DNA from: Peronospora farinosa
Taxonomy: Eukaryota > Oomycota > Peronosporomycetes > Peronosporales > Peronosporaceae
Length of the DNA stretch: 64,000 nt
Direction: 5' to 3'
NCBI GenBank assembly: GCA_947646735.1
Contig: CANTFK010000037.1
Span: 62,001 to 126,000 of the forward strand
Shown: piece by piece, positions 31,319-43,089 of the stretch
Numbering within the stretch: the first letter of the stretch is position 1
How the letters are laid out: every line of letters starts with the position of its first letter
Position numbers and translations under genes: made by a program
The notes under the pieces: generated by a model
The model's input: only the letters and a program-made list of their open reading frames with translations
What the model was told of the DNA's origin: nothing
The model's database searches: none

Positions 31319-31433
31319 ATGACCAGTTCGTCTTTGTCCTCTTCAACAAGTAATGGTACTATAACTTTCTGCTTAGGAATCGAGGTAGCGACTGTAGCTT
31401 TTGACGCCAATGGAGCAGCGGAAGAGAAGAAAC
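31319..31433 (+). pseudogene. 5' piece of a split gene, probably the WW-domain gene
   Basis: ATG at 31319 opens a Ser-rich start (SSSLSSSTSNG), then ITFCLGIEVATVAFDANGAA, and is cut at 31434 by an LTR. No other host coding sequence lies between here and the WW exon at 33787, so it is the natural first exon of that gene. I do not recognise the family. If the LTR lies in an intron the gene could still be spliced; if not, it is broken. Confidence 0.45.
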
Positions 31434-33546
31434 TGTGGTGGAGTGGGATTCGCAAAATTGCTGATGCGATTCCAACTCTCCACTGGCGCCCGGACGACCG
31501 ACTAACGGAGGGGATACCACGATTCCGTGTGTATAGCCTTCCTCACCTTGTGTACCCGTCGGTAGGTCGGGTTGCTCTCTTTTCGGTGGACTTGAGTCGA
31601 TGTTGATCCTAATTGGGTTAGGGATAGGAGGTTTGGTTATCTTGTGGAAATCTTCACAAGATAAACCGAGTACTTGGTGTGATCTTCCCAATCGATCACG
31701 GTTATCCAATAAAACGAAGCTTGAATCTTCTGACCACTTGAGCAGAACCTTCTGACCACTTGATCCGTCCTGCACTTGCTTCGCCTTGTCCTACGTGTTT
31801 TATCTGCGTCCGATCGCAGTTGAGTTGTGTTGAGAGTTCTTGCAATCCCTGGCCAAACAATCCAGGGATATGACTTGCGTAGTGTGTAGGCTTCCTCGAG
31901 ACGTCGGGTGGCCAAAGAATCCAGCCCGGAAGAGAAGTCGACACGTGTATTAGAAGTAAAATTGAACTCTGTTTAGTGTTAACCAATCAAAACTCGAAAC
32001 CTACAATTCTGCCTATCTGTAGTCCAGGATCTATCACCACGTATCACCCTTTCAGGAAAAATCAGATCTCGATATGTGGTCCACCCCAAATGCCTTTGCC
32101 ATCCCGATCCATCGGCGATCTTGCCTTATCCTTGGATCGCGATCTGAACCAGATCGCGTATCAGCTCAGGATCGTGGTCGATCCATAATGCGTAATCCTT
32201 GTGAGTTGGATCGCGATCTAGGTCGGATCGCGGACCTACGTTGGATCGCGATTCTGAGTCGGATCGCGCTATACCTTGGATCGCGGTTCTGAGTCGGATC
32301 GCGCTTCTGAGTCGGATCGCGGTCTACCTTGGATCGCAGTCTACCTTGGATCGCGTTCAGCCTTGGATCGCGGTTCTGAGTCGGATCGCGCTTCTGAGTC
32401 GGATCGCGGTCTACCTTGGATCGCAGTCTACCTTGGATCGCGTTCAGCCTTGGATCGCGGTCCTGATTCGGATCGCGATTTTGATCGGATCGCAGTCTAC
32501 CTTGGATCGCGTTTAGCCTTGGATCGCGGTCCTGATTCGGATCGCGATTTTGATCGGATCGCAGTCTACCTTGGATCGCGTTTAGCCTTGGATCGCGGTC
32601 CTGATTCGGATCGCGATTTTGATCGGATTGCGGTCTACCTTGGATCGCCTTTTACCTTGGATCGCGGTTCTGTGTCGGATCGCGGTCTACCTTGGATCGC
32701 GGTCTACCTTGGATCGCGATTCTGAGTCGGATCGCGCTCAGCTTTGAATCGCGCTTCTGAGTCGGATCGCGGTCTACCTTGGATCGCGGTCTACCTTGGA
32801 TCGCGATTCTGAGTCGGATCGCGCTCAGCTTTGGATCGCGCTTCTGAGTCGGATCGCGGTCTGCCTTGGATCGCGGTCTACCTTGGATCGCGTTCAGCCT
32901 TGGATCGCGGTTCTGATTCGGATCGCGGTTCTGAGTCGGATCGCGATTCTGAGTCGGATCGCGCTCAGCTTTGGGTCGCGGTTCTGAGTCGGATCGCGAT
33001 TCTAAGTCGGATCACGCTCAGCTTTGGATCGCGTTCAGCCTTGGATCGCGGTTCTGAGTCGGATCGCGTTTTCCAAGTTGGATCGCGTTTTCTGCACAAT
33101 GTTTCGGGATCGATCCTTGATGTGTGATCCACATAACTTGGATCGCGATCTACAATTTATGAAAATTGTTTACTCGCTCCTCCACAGTGAAATAACAGAA
33201 TCACGGATCGCGGATCCACCTGAATACTAAGATTGCAGTGCGATCCAGACTTGGATCGCGGTGCTATCCAAACTCCATAGCGACACGATATGTATCTCGG
33301 ATCATGATTTGTCCATTACAATTTATTGAGGCCGCGATCCACACTTTGAGAAATTCCACTATTCCACATTCAAGTAAAGTCCGTACAAATTTAATACATC
33401 CAGTTGGATCAACCGATACTGGAACCAAGTATATCCAAGCGGTGATCTATTCCATGATAATCCAATATAACATGGAAATATGATCCATGCTACGATCAAC
33501 GGTACTTCCATTCGATCATCCATGAATTACGATCGACTCCACCACA
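31434..33546 (-). repeat. LTR of the GATC-rich family, apparently solo
   Basis: 2113 bp from TGTGGTGGAGTGGG to GACTCCACCACA. The first ~190 bp share the frame of the other LTRs (TACCGACGGGTACACAAGG in reverse), so it is the same superfamily. The middle is an array of GATCGCG units. No internal element sequence follows on either side. Flanking five bases (GAAAC and CCCAA) do not match. Confidence 0.8.
32080..33160. repeat. GATCGCG array in the LTR
   Basis: About fifty units of roughly 17-20 bp of the types TTGGATCGCGGTCTACC and GTCGGATCGCGATTCTGA, mixed into larger blocks of about 60-130 bp that are themselves repeated (for example near 32290-32400 and 32450-32620). The ORFs across the array exist only because the repeat lacks stops. 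Confidence 0.9.
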
Positions 33547-33585
33547 CCCAATAAGTCATTTTAGTAAGTGACTTAGAGGTGGACA

Positions 33586-33787
33586 GGGGTCCAACCGTTA
33601 TGGGAAAAAGGTCCAACCGTTATGGGAAAGGGATCCGACCGTTATGGGAAAGGGGTCCAACCGTAAGCGGGACAGGGATCCAACCGTTATGAGAAAGGGA
33701 TCCAACCGTTGTGGGAAAGGGGTCCAACTGTTATAGGAAAGGAATCCAGCCATTATGGGAAAGGGATCCAACCGTTGGCGAGAAAGG
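33586..33787. repeat. 22-bp minisatellite
   Basis: About nine copies of GGTCCAACCGTTATGGGAAAG-type units between the LTR and the WW exon. Stops in the WW frame (near 33690 and 33735) suggest it is non-coding, perhaps intronic. Confidence 0.88.
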
Positions 33788-34249
33788 TCCCGATAAGCGA
33801 TGGGCGGTGCTCACCTCCAAGCGTGGACGCACCTTTTATCACAATACAGAGACGGGAGAAGATCGATGGGATAAACCCGTAGACCTGGAGGCTGATGTGG
33901 CCGAAGATGCTTTCGGTGTGTACAATAAAAAGCTATACGTTGGGTGTGTGTATTGATGATTAACTAGTAGATCTCTTATTGTTATGCTGTAGTTCCGTTT
34001 AAGAACGACGCAGTGAAGAAGGCAGTATTGCGTGAACAAATGAAGTTGGAGGCTACGAAGATGGGCGTGCCGGTGGAAGTGGTGGCTGCTACGCAACATC
34101 GATTACAGCATGAGGACAAGGCTGGTGACCCCTTTGCAAACATGATGGTACGTGAGGATAAAACCGGGAAGAAGAGCACTCCTATTCGAGCTGATAATCC
34201 CGACCAACGGCGTAACTTCGGACCTGCTCAGTTATACATAACTGAGTAG
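33787..34249 (+). pseudogene. WW-domain protein gene, 3' exons
   Basis: The exon to 33915 encodes a WW domain: RWAVLTSKRGRTFYHN, then TGEDRWDKPVD, with both signature Trp and the Tyr. WW domains bind proline-rich peptides, often in splicing and transcription factors. A 77-bp intron (33916-33992, GTGTGT...GTAG) joins AEDAF to VPFKNDAVKKAVLREQMKLE, an alpha-helical tail ending ITE at 34249. The family is not recognised beyond the WW domain. The stop lies two bases before transposon sequence at 34251, so the natural C-terminus may have been lost. The true exon start is unclear because of the minisatellite upstream. Confidence 0.65.
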
Positions 34250-34250
34250 C

Positions 34251-35470
34251 GTGGACCCTAGACGTCCACGAAACGATATCTCTAATAATCAGAACTGGGA
34301 ACACCAAGCGACAATCCGAAGAGAGCATGCGCCGCAGGTCATGGATGGGGACTTGAAACCGTGGCGCTTGTATGGTCTTGAAGGTGCTGTCGAAACCGAT
34401 CCACTGGAGGTCATGAAGGACCTTTTCACGCGATACCGTACAGTGAGAGGCAAGGCGACGAACAACGCATATACCGACGATGCGTTGCAGAGATCTTGCT
34501 GCCTGTATCAGGCGCTGGAATGCGAGCCGACGTGAAGGAACGTCCTTCACGTCCTGGTATGACGGTCGCGAGGGAACGCGTGATAGACACGCTATTGGCG
34601 ACCTGCGCCGGCGCATCTGTCGTATGACTTGTGACGAGTATCATCTTTGTTACGTCCACATTCATGAGGGATGTTAAACGTGCAACATGGGCAGATCGCG
34701 ACCGGTCCGGCAGGAATGGGACGACCTGGTGTGTACGCGGGGCATGCCCGATCATATTCCTCCATGAATCGCCCGTTGTGCGAGCAGCCTTCGGAGCTCC
34801 AGGTGTCCGAGCTACGGCTAGTGAAAGCGCATCCTTAAGATCGCTTTGGGCATTCACGTAGCCGAGGTCGTCAACCGTATAATCTGTATGCTCCCGAGCC
34901 TCGTAATAGGTGTCGGTCTCGGAGTCGCTCGGGAGGTCGTCGTGGTTTCGTTGCTCGGGAGCATTACGGCTCGCTAGATCGGAGATGGAAACGGCAGCGT
35001 CGATCGCGATCACCGTCTTTCTACGGAGCTCATAGTCCTCGACCACGTCCGAGACATCCTTGGTCAGCGTACTCGATGGCTCCCATGTATCGTCCGCCGA
35101 GGAATATCCCAACCAGCGAACCCTGTAATGTTTCTCGACACGCTTTTTCATGAGCGCCGAGTCATTAATCGGCGCCTGGAGCTTGTGTTTCTCGTGATCA
35201 ACAATACGGTCGACATTCCAGCGTCGCGCACCCGATGCATCGTTTAAGGGCGGAGGAGTATCACGATGGAAGACCTCTGGCGATGAGCACCAATTCTTGC
35301 AATTTAACGCCTGACCGTCGAATAAAGAGGTGCGCCTACTTTTCCCTGAAGCCAAGGAGTCGAAGAATGCCCTACTTGATGCTCGCGAGATGGCTGAGAG
35401 AGCTCAAGATCGTGCAGTTGCTGCAACTAAGGCTGCTAGGCGGACTCGACGTGAGCAGCAGATGTGGTAA
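34251..35470 (+). pseudogene. Element E: antisense ORF (broken)
   Basis: Plus-strand frames read WRLYGLEGA..., YRTVRGKATNNAY and ALQRSCCLYQALE (34350-34530). Then comes the conserved block REGTRDRHAIGDLRRRIC with CYVHIHEGC (about 34570-34676), and near the end an Ala/Arg-rich helix (NALLDAREMAERAQDRAVAA, about 35365-35425). The same blocks in the same order occur on the plus strand of element C. It lies opposite the chromodomain frame at 34426-35355. Stops and frame changes interrupt it. Function unknown; the Cys/His cluster suggests zinc binding. Confidence 0.6.
34426..35355 (-). pseudogene. Element E: Gypsy chromodomain end of pol
   Basis: Minus-strand frame with WNVDRIVDHEKHK, then HYRVRWLGYSSADDTWEPSS and DVVEDYELRRK, a chromodomain of the same type as in element C (VDRIVGHED, YRVRWLGFPPEQDTWEP). 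The integrase that should precede it is absent; upstream of 35355 only the helix part of the antisense ORF remains. The long open tail downstream of the chromodomain runs opposite to the plus-strand ORF and is probably a shadow. Confidence 0.8.
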
Positions 35471-35635
35471 AGTGCCCAGGGAAATTAGAGCTAGAAGGAA
35501 ATGGGAACAGAACGCAAAGAGCAAAGAAATTTCTGGTTACTCCCATTAGGGAGTGACCACAACACGGCCTAGCAGATCTACAACCTCACAGTAGGCCCCA
35601 GCCTTATAAAGAATATAAGGACCCAGACGTGCAGA

Positions 35636-35775
35636 GCCAGCACAGGCCCCAGGGTCCAGGGTATAGGTACCAGGGTTCCAGGGTACCAGGATACCAGGGC
35701 CCAGGGTACAGGGTACAAGGCTCAGGATCCAGGGTACAGAGCCCTGGGCCCAGGGTACCAGGGCCCAATGCCCGA
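35636..35775. repeat. CCAGGGTAC minisatellite
   Basis: About 15 short units of the type CCAGGGTACCAGG in variable lengths (8-17 bp). A TTATAAAG box lies at 35604. Function unknown. Confidence 0.85.
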
Positions 35776-35859
35776 GGATGCAGAAACGGTAAATTGAACC
35801 CCGAAGCTTACAGAAAGTACAGATACTAAGGAGCCAGTTCTTCCTTCAAAAGTCGACAC

Positions 35860-36444
35860 GTGGCGCTATCCAGAGCAAAGGGTTAGGGTTAATAAAGAAA
35901 AATTATACAAAGTATAAGATAAGTAAACACACTCGTATTTGCTTTACACGTGGCAGCTGTAAGCGCCTCCTCTTAGCTTCTACGTCGCTCCATCTCTTCC
36001 GGGCGGGATACCCTTTGGCCCTCCGACGCCAGCAGGTGTTAGACGGCCCAAGCTACGCAAGTTGAACCTCAGGATAGTTGTCCTGAGGTGTCAAAACACC
36101 CAACACCCGCTACATGAAGCGGTTTCCCTACGGGAAACAAGAAAAAGGGGTCCAAGGACCAAGAAACAGTTATACACCGAAAGGGGTACGTAGTAATAGG
36201 TGCATTGCTCTCAACACAGTCGATTGAGCCCAAGAAACCCTGGACCCGAGTGAGGTATATTCACTCGTGGGCCCCCAAGTCCCACATACAAGGACCAAGT
36301 CAATAAGTCTCTTGCGTCTAACGAGGAGCAAGACCAGCCAAGCCGACGGGTACACAAGGTGAGACCCAAGGTTGACGCGACACGGTATCGGGGTACACCC
36401 TCCGTAAGTCGACAGTCCGGCGGAGTGTGTATTTGTGGTACTCT
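35860..36444 (-). repeat. Diverged LTR fragment
   Basis: Contains the LTR framework GACGGGTACACAAGGTGAG and TATCGGGGTACACCCTCCG at 36345-36405 and ends at the start of the next LTR (36445). It has no tandem array. It is an older relative of the two LTR families here. Confidence 0.6.
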
Positions 36445-39400
36445 TGTGGTGAAGTCAATCATGAAAATTTGATCGACAATATCGAAAGTGATTATAATGT
36501 GGACCACTTACACGGCGGGAGTCATATCCTATGGATTATACTTGGCTATTGTATGGGAGAGATCAAGATCTATCGATGAATGATCGCATAGTTTATACTT
36601 GGCTATTGTATTGAATGATAGCTTCTCTGGGTCAATCATGTGAATGGCCACGGTTGGCCGAGGAGTACGCGGCGGTAATGACGATCAGGGTGGGAGATCG
36701 CTCGATCGCAATCGTCGATTGTGATCAGCAAGGGTGATCGTCGATCGTGATTAACAAGTGTGATCGACGATCGTGATCAACAAGTATGATCGACGATCGT
36801 AACCTCGCTCCAGAATGCCGATCGCGAGATGTAACTGGTTACAGATCGATCATAACCTCGATCGACGGATCAAGATCGCGATGGATTGACGATCGTGATC
36901 GACAAGTGTGATCGACGATCGTGATCGACAAGTGTGATCGACGATCGTAACCTCGATCTAGAAAGCCGATCGCGAGATGTAACTGGTTACAGATCGATCG
37001 TAACCTCGATCGACGGATCAAGATCGCGATGGATTGACGATCGTGATCGACAAGTGTGATCGACGATCGCGACAAGTGTGATCGACGATCGCAACCTCGA
37101 TCTAGAAAGCCGATCGCGAGATGTAACTGGTTACAGATCGATCGTAACCTCGATCGACGGATCAAGATCGCGATGGATTGACGATCGTGATCGACAAGTG
37201 TGATCGACGATCGCGACAAGTGTGATCGACGATCGCAACCTCGATCTAGAAAGCCGATCGCGAGATGTAACTGGTTACAGATCGATCGTAACCTCGATCG
37301 ACGGATCAAGATCGCGATGGATTGACGATCGTGATCGACAAGTGTGATCGACGATCGCAACCTCGATCTAGAAAGCCGATCGCGAGATGTAACTGGTTAC
37401 AGATCGATCGTAACCTCGATCGACGGATCAAGATCGCGATGGATTGACGATCGTGATCGACAAGTGTGATCGACGATCGCGACAAGTGTGATCGACGATC
37501 GCAACCTCGATCTAGAAAGCCGATCGCGAGATGTAACTGGTTACAGATCGATCGTAACCTCGATCGACGGATCAAGATCGCGATGGATTGACGATCGTGA
37601 TCGACAAGTGTGATCGACGATCGCGACAAGTGTGATCGACGATCGCAACCTCGATCTAGAAAGCCGATCGCGAGATGTAACTGGTTACAGATCGATCGTA
37701 ACCTCGATCGACGGATCAAGATCGCGATGGATTGACGATCGTGATCGACAAGTGTGATCGACGATCGCGACAAGTGTGATCGACGATCGCAACCTCGATC
37801 TAGAAAGCCGATCGCGAGATGTAACTGGTTACAGATCGATCGTAACCTCGATCGACGGATCAAGATCGCGATGGATTGACGATCGTGATCGACAAGTGTG
37901 ATCGACGATCGCGACAAGTGTGATCGACGATCGCAACCTCGATCTAGAAAGCCGATCGCGAGATGTAACTGGTTACAGATCGATCGTAACCTCGATCGAC
38001 GGATCAAGATCGCGATGGATTGACGATCGTGATCGACAAGTGTGATCGACGATCGCGACAAGTGTGATCGACGATCGCAACCTCGATCTAGAAAGCCGAT
38101 CGCGAGATGTAACTGGTTACAGATCGATCGTAACCTCGATCGACGGATCAAGATCGCGATGGATTGACGATCGTGATCGACAAGTGTGATCGACGATCGC
38201 AACCTCGATCTAGAAAGCCGATCGCGAGATGTAACTGGTTACAGATCGATCGTAACCTCGATCGACGGATCAAGATCGCGATGGATTGACGATCGTGATC
38301 GACAAGTGTGATCGACGATCGCGACAAGTGTGATCGACGATCGCAACCTCGATCTAGAAAGCCGATCGCGAGATGTAACTGGTTACAGATCGATCGTAAC
38401 CTCGATCGACGGATCAAGATCGCGATGGATTGACGATCGTGATCGACAAGTGTGATCGACGATCGCGACAAGTGTGATCGACGATCGCAACCTCGATCTA
38501 GAAAGCCGATCGCGAGATGTAACTGGTTACAGATCGATCGTAACCTCGATCGACGGATCAAGATCGCGATGGATTGACGATCGTGATCGACAAGTGTGAT
38601 CGACGATCGCGACAAGTGTGATCGACGATCGCAACCTCGATCTAGAAAGCCGATCGCGAGATGTAACTGGTTACAGATCGATCGTAACCTCGATCGACGG
38701 ATCAAGATCGCGATGGATTGACGATCGTGATCGACAAGTGTGATCGACGATCGCGACAAGTGTGATCGACGATCGCAACCTCGATCTAGAAAGCCGATCG
38801 CGAGATGTAACTGGTTACAGATCGATCGTAACCTCGATCGACGGATCAAGATCGCGATGGATTGACGATCGTGATCGACAAGTGTGATCGACGATCGCGA
38901 CAAGTGTGATCGACGATCGCGACAAGTGTGATCGACGATCGCAACCTCGATCTAGAAAGCCGATCGCGAGATGTAACTGGTTACAGATCGATCGTAACCT
39001 CGATCGACGGATCAAGATCGCGATGGATTGACGATCGTGATCGACAAGTGTGATCGACGATGCGACAAGTGTGATCGACGATCGCGACAAGTGTGATCGA
39101 CGATCGCAACCTCGATCTAGAAAGCCGATCGCGAGATGTAACTGGTTACAGATCGATCGTAACCTCGATCGACGGATCAAGATCGCGATGGTACGACGAT
39201 CGTGATCGACAAGTGTGATCGACGATCGTAACCTCGATCTAGAAAGCCGATCGCGAGATGTAACTGGTTACAGATCGATCGTAACCTCGATCGACGGATC
39301 AAGATCGCGATGGATTGACGATCGTGATCGACAAGTGTGATCGACGATCGCGACAAGTGTGATCGACGATCGCAACCTCGATCTAGAAAGCCGATCGCGA

Positions 39401-40464
39401 GATGTAACTGGTTACAGATCGATCGTAACCTCGATCGACGGATCAAGATCGCGATGGTACGACGATCGTGATCGACAAGTGTGATCGACGATCGTGATCA
39501 ACAAGTATGATCGACGATCGTAACCTCGCTCCAGAATGCCGATCGCGAGATGTAACCGGTTACAGATCGATCGTAACCTCGATCGACGGATCAAGATCGC
39601 GATGGATTGACGATCGTGATCGACAAGTGTGATCGACGATCGTGATCAACAAGTATGATCGACGATCGTAACCTCGATCCAGAAAGCCGATCGCGAGATG
39701 TAACCGGTTACAGATCCATCGTAACCTCGATCGACGGATCAAGATCGCGATGGTATCCGAAGTGGACCACATACCGAGATCTGATTTTTCCTGAAAGTGA
39801 CGACACGCGGCAGTAGGTACTGTCATACAGATAGGAATAATCGTAGGATTTGGTATTTCATTGGTTAACATTAAACAGACTTTCTTTTACTTCTAAGCAC
39901 GCACGCAGACTTCTCTTCCGGGCGGATAACTTTGGCCCCCGACGATCAAGAGCTTCTGCTACGCTAAGACAAGTGATATCCCTGGATTGTTTGGCCAGGG
40001 ATTACAAGAACTCTCAACCCAAGCAAAACCCCCCTGCGATCGGACGCAGTATACAACGTAAAGGACAAGGCACAAGATCGAGACGGCTCAAGTGGTCAGA
40101 AGATCAAGTGAATTCAAGTGGATCAAGTATCTACATTTGGATAAGGCGGTCTCAAGGCAGACCAGGGTGACTCATAGAGCACCCCCCATACAACTTTCGA
40201 TCGCGTGAGGATTTTCCACGTGATCGACCCCCCGACCAATTCCCAACCCTGGTCAAGTTCAGCATCGACTCAAGTCCACCGAGAAGAGTGCAGCCCGCCC
40301 TACCGACGGGTACACAAGGTGAGGAAGGAAAGTTACACGGATACGGGGTACCCCCTCCGTTAGTCGGTCGTCTGGGCGCCAGTGGAGAGTCGGGATCACA
40401 TCAGAAATTTTGTGATCGCCACTCCACCACACTCTCACGTCGTTTGAGAATCCACTCCACCACA
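36445..40464 (+). repeat. 5' LTR of B1, expanded by a satellite array
   Basis: Starts TGTGGTGAAGTC and ends CCACTCCACCACA at 40464. An earlier copy of the same end lies at 40431, so the last 33 bp are duplicated. The flanks (36445-36690 and 39740-40430) are nearly identical to the B2 LTR (51540-52826). The extra length is the tandem array at 36800-39760. Confidence 0.85.
36800..39760. repeat. 144-bp satellite array, very rich in GATC
   Basis: About 21 copies of a unit anchored by AACCTCGATCTAGAAAGCC, with a period of 144 bp and a 121-123-bp variant lacking one 22-bp subunit (for example near 37240-37360 and 38078-38198). One 144-bp unit holds 13 GATC sites. Central copies are almost identical; those at both ends are diverged (CCAGAATG, CCAGAAAG), the usual pattern of an array homogenised from the middle. 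No stop in one minus frame gives long false ORFs. Confidence 0.95.
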
Positions 40465-41206
40465 ATGGTGAGCGTGCCCGGATCATTGGGAGACGCGGGA
40501 TTTCACCGTGAGTCCCACGAAGAACAAAAGACAACGGTCAAGATATACCAAGGGACAACCAAGACACTGGAACCCGGATCGACAATGATCAAGAAGGAAG
40601 AAGGATCGGAGAACCTGCAGAGCCCGGGGAGGAGCTCTGCTATTGAGGTCAAGGTGGAATATGAAGAACATATTATGGTCCAGGGGTCCCAAGTTTGACA
40701 GCGAAAGCTAAAAAATAGTGGAATTCGAAACAAGTCTCCCAAACTACTACTCAAGAGCCAACGGGGCCCAAGGATAAGAAAAAGAAGAATGCCAAGTTGA
40801 AAGGCACCGAGAGGCGGAGACACGATGGACGAGTCGGAGAGAGCCAAATTGTGGATAGCAGGGATTGGAAGGAAGAGTACCTGGAAGAAGCATATCACCA
40901 GAGCAAGTTGAAGAAGTTTTTGCGGAAGGACCGGTGATGAAGACGCTCAAGGTCAAGCTGCTAGACCAGGTCCATGGCCCGATAACGGCCCTTCCCACCA
41001 CGACCACAGACTTGGATGTCCTCAAGGCCCTGATGAACCTGCTTCACGAAGCAGGGATGGCTGCTGGAGATTTTACAGCTGATACCCTCTTTAAATTCGA
41101 ATCTGAGACCCTGAAGAATACCCTGGTGGCCTTACATAGTCATATCAAGGCGTTAGTAGGAGAGATTCCCCACAAGGAGGTACCCCGTCAAGATGAGGAG
41201 CAGTAG
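40465..41206 (+). pseudogene. B1: N-terminal Gag
   Basis: The ATG at 40465 overlaps the PBS and starts MVSVPGSLGDAGFHRES, open to 40698. After a frame change the second block (40865-41206) has LDQVHGPITALP, ALMNLLHEAGMAAGDFTADT and LVALHSHIKALVGEIP, the unnamed helical domain seen in A and B2. Stops lie near 40700 and 40937. Confidence 0.7.
40466..40483 (+). other. Primer binding site of B1
   Basis: TGGTGAGCGTGCCCGGAT one base after the LTR end, identical in B2. The A before it makes an ATG (40465) that opens the first gag frame. Confidence 0.7.
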
Positions 41207-41380
41207 TTCCTGGTGCGGGCTCCTTAGCAGGTTCCTACGATGAATCATTACCGAGGTCCCATTACGAGTCGGCCACTTCGTCTATGGTCTCGGCCTTAAT
41301 GGAAACAGTGGATCGGAAGCAGCTGGGACCAATCGGTGCAGCGTTGCTCGAAGCACGGATTCGCGAAGCAGGAAAGATGA

Positions 41381-42400
41381 ATGCAGCGATCCCGAGGGCC
41401 CCAGCCACAAGCACGTGAAGATGTGACAGGAGCCCGGTGCAAAGCGGAGCCAGGGTCGCTAGGCACAGGAATTGATCAGAATGTAAAGTTTGAGTCTGGC
41501 TCCCCTGGTGCGCTCCAGTCATATTTCGAAAAGGCGATGGCCAAGTTCCTGGAAGAGCAAGGACCCACCCAAAACGCATCGGACAGGGGACAGATCATGA
41601 GGGGCCGAGGTCCACTTTACCCTGGGACCTCTAGAGAGCCTATCACCCGGGGTCACCCACGTGAATTTCCGGATGTGGACATGGAATCAGAAGAGTCTTT
41701 TAATGGAGAGTACGATCCGAAGGATTTGACGTTTCCGGCTACCTCGGCAAGAGCGACTGTGGCCACGGCTACAGCAGGTGGGGCCTCTACGGTTATTTCC
41801 CATATACGAGTGTCGGCCTCATTAGACTCAAAAGAATTCAACGGAAGGGACCATGATGAGGACCGTACCCGAAGCTGGAGCTCCAAAGTAAAGACTGCGT
41901 TTATCCGAGACCAGACCCCAGACAGTGAGAAATGTCTTATTTTTGGGGGCCTTCTCACGGGTCCGGCTCAAAACTGGTACCGACAACTGGGTCGGACGGT
42001 ACGTGGCGACGGGAAGCTACTTTTGCAAGAATTGCAAGCCCACTTCTGCGGCCTAGGTGTGTCTGTGGCCCGGAAGTATTATCAAGCAAGGAAGAGATCC
42101 GACGAGTCACCACTGGAATACTTGTACCGTTGAAATGTGGCGGGGCTCAGAGCCAAGTTAAAAATTAAAACGGGCCCCCCTCAGGTGAAACGTGAACATG
42201 TAGAACATTACGTGGAAACTTTCAACAATCGCGAACTGGTGGACCAGCTCACCATGCTCAGAATTTCGGATGCAGATGACCTGGAAGAAGTTCTGCTAGC
42301 GCGCCAGCGAGCGAAGGCGCGTCACAGAAAGGTCCTGTTTGGCTCCAGCAAGTTTTACCAAAAGGCCCCGACCCCCCCCCCTGACCGAGAGTATACCTAG
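41381..42400 (+). pseudogene. B1: Gag capsid
   Basis: Frame 41381-42133 has SKEFNGRDHDEDRTRSWS, FIRDQTPDSEKCLIFGGL and LTGPAQNWYRQLGRTVRG. A single TGA at 42133 interrupts LEYLYR-NVAGLRAKLK, and the same frame continues to 42400 with VKREHVEHYVETF and LTMLRISDADDLEEVL. It ends in KFYQKAPTPPPDREYT. Confidence 0.87.
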
Positions 42401-42550
42401 AATCAACCGAGACTTCCTGGCCAAGCCACCCAAGCTACATCGGGAATCGAAGGCGAGAAAGAGTCCAGCTTCAGTGGATCCGAGGGGGAGGGAGACCTGA
42501 GACGAATTTATGCGGCGACGACCAAAGCCCACACTGGTAGGACTCGGGAC

Positions 42551-42900
42551 GTGGATATACCTCGAGACCATCGGGACCCGAATCCGGATCGGGGCCGATG
42601 TGCGTCGGAGAGCCCCCGACAAACACCGTGCCCAGAGGACCCGCTGATGAAGTGTACCCATTGTGGATATATGAAGCATGGGGACCTGGACTGTTGGAAG
42701 CGACTAGTATGCGAACGAAGTGGAAAGAAGGGGCACCTGTCCAACAGCTGCCTATTTTTGTGACGTGGTTGTAACGAGATCCACGACTTGGAGAAGTGCC
42801 AGATGGAGGCGTTCTACAACTTGATTCGCCAATGGTACAACCCGACCAAGCATGCGGGGCAGCTGCCGGAGGCCGCCGAGAAGATGTTAAATTCGGACGC
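42551..42900 (+). pseudogene. B1: Gag zinc knuckles
   Basis: CTHCGYMKHGDLDC, then CERSGKKGHLSNSC (second Cys of the knuckle replaced by Ser), then a stop and CNEIHDLEKC. It closes with MEAFYNLIRQWYNPTKHAG. The order is the same as in A and B2. Confidence 0.83.
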
Positions 42901-43089
42901 TCGCCAGGTTTGAATCTAGTACGAGCCGAGCGTTCTGATTGCTACATTTATGCATTTGTGGAAAAGCATCCGGTGGAGAATTTCGTTAAAAAGAAAGAAT
43001 TGGTTGGAAATACATCGGAATTTTGTATTAATTCTTTAGCTGTTGTGGCCAATGCACTTATATCCAATGAATATACACGGGAGGAGCCG

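Noticed and set aside
32241..33127. Plus-strand ORFs rich in DRGSESDR/LGSRS repeats
   Set aside because: Translation of the GATCGCG array inside an LTR; several frames are open equally.
34182..34616. 144-codon minus ORF beyond the WW gene
   Set aside because: It crosses the WW gene end and element E in antisense and shows no domain.
35629..35829. Pro/Gly-rich 66-codon ORF
   Set aside because: Product of the CCAGGGTAC minisatellite.
35880..35892. Telomere-like GGGTTAGGGTTA
   Set aside because: Only two short units in an internal, transposon-rich position.
36839..39594. Long minus-strand ORFs (up to 298 codons) with a 48-residue repeat
   Set aside because: They are the translation of the 144-bp satellite, whose period is a multiple of three and lacks stops in one frame. 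No signal, domain or independent start.
32080..39760. CRISPR-like regular arrays
   Set aside because: Eukaryotic window, no unique spacers, no cas genes; the units are contiguous satellite repeats.
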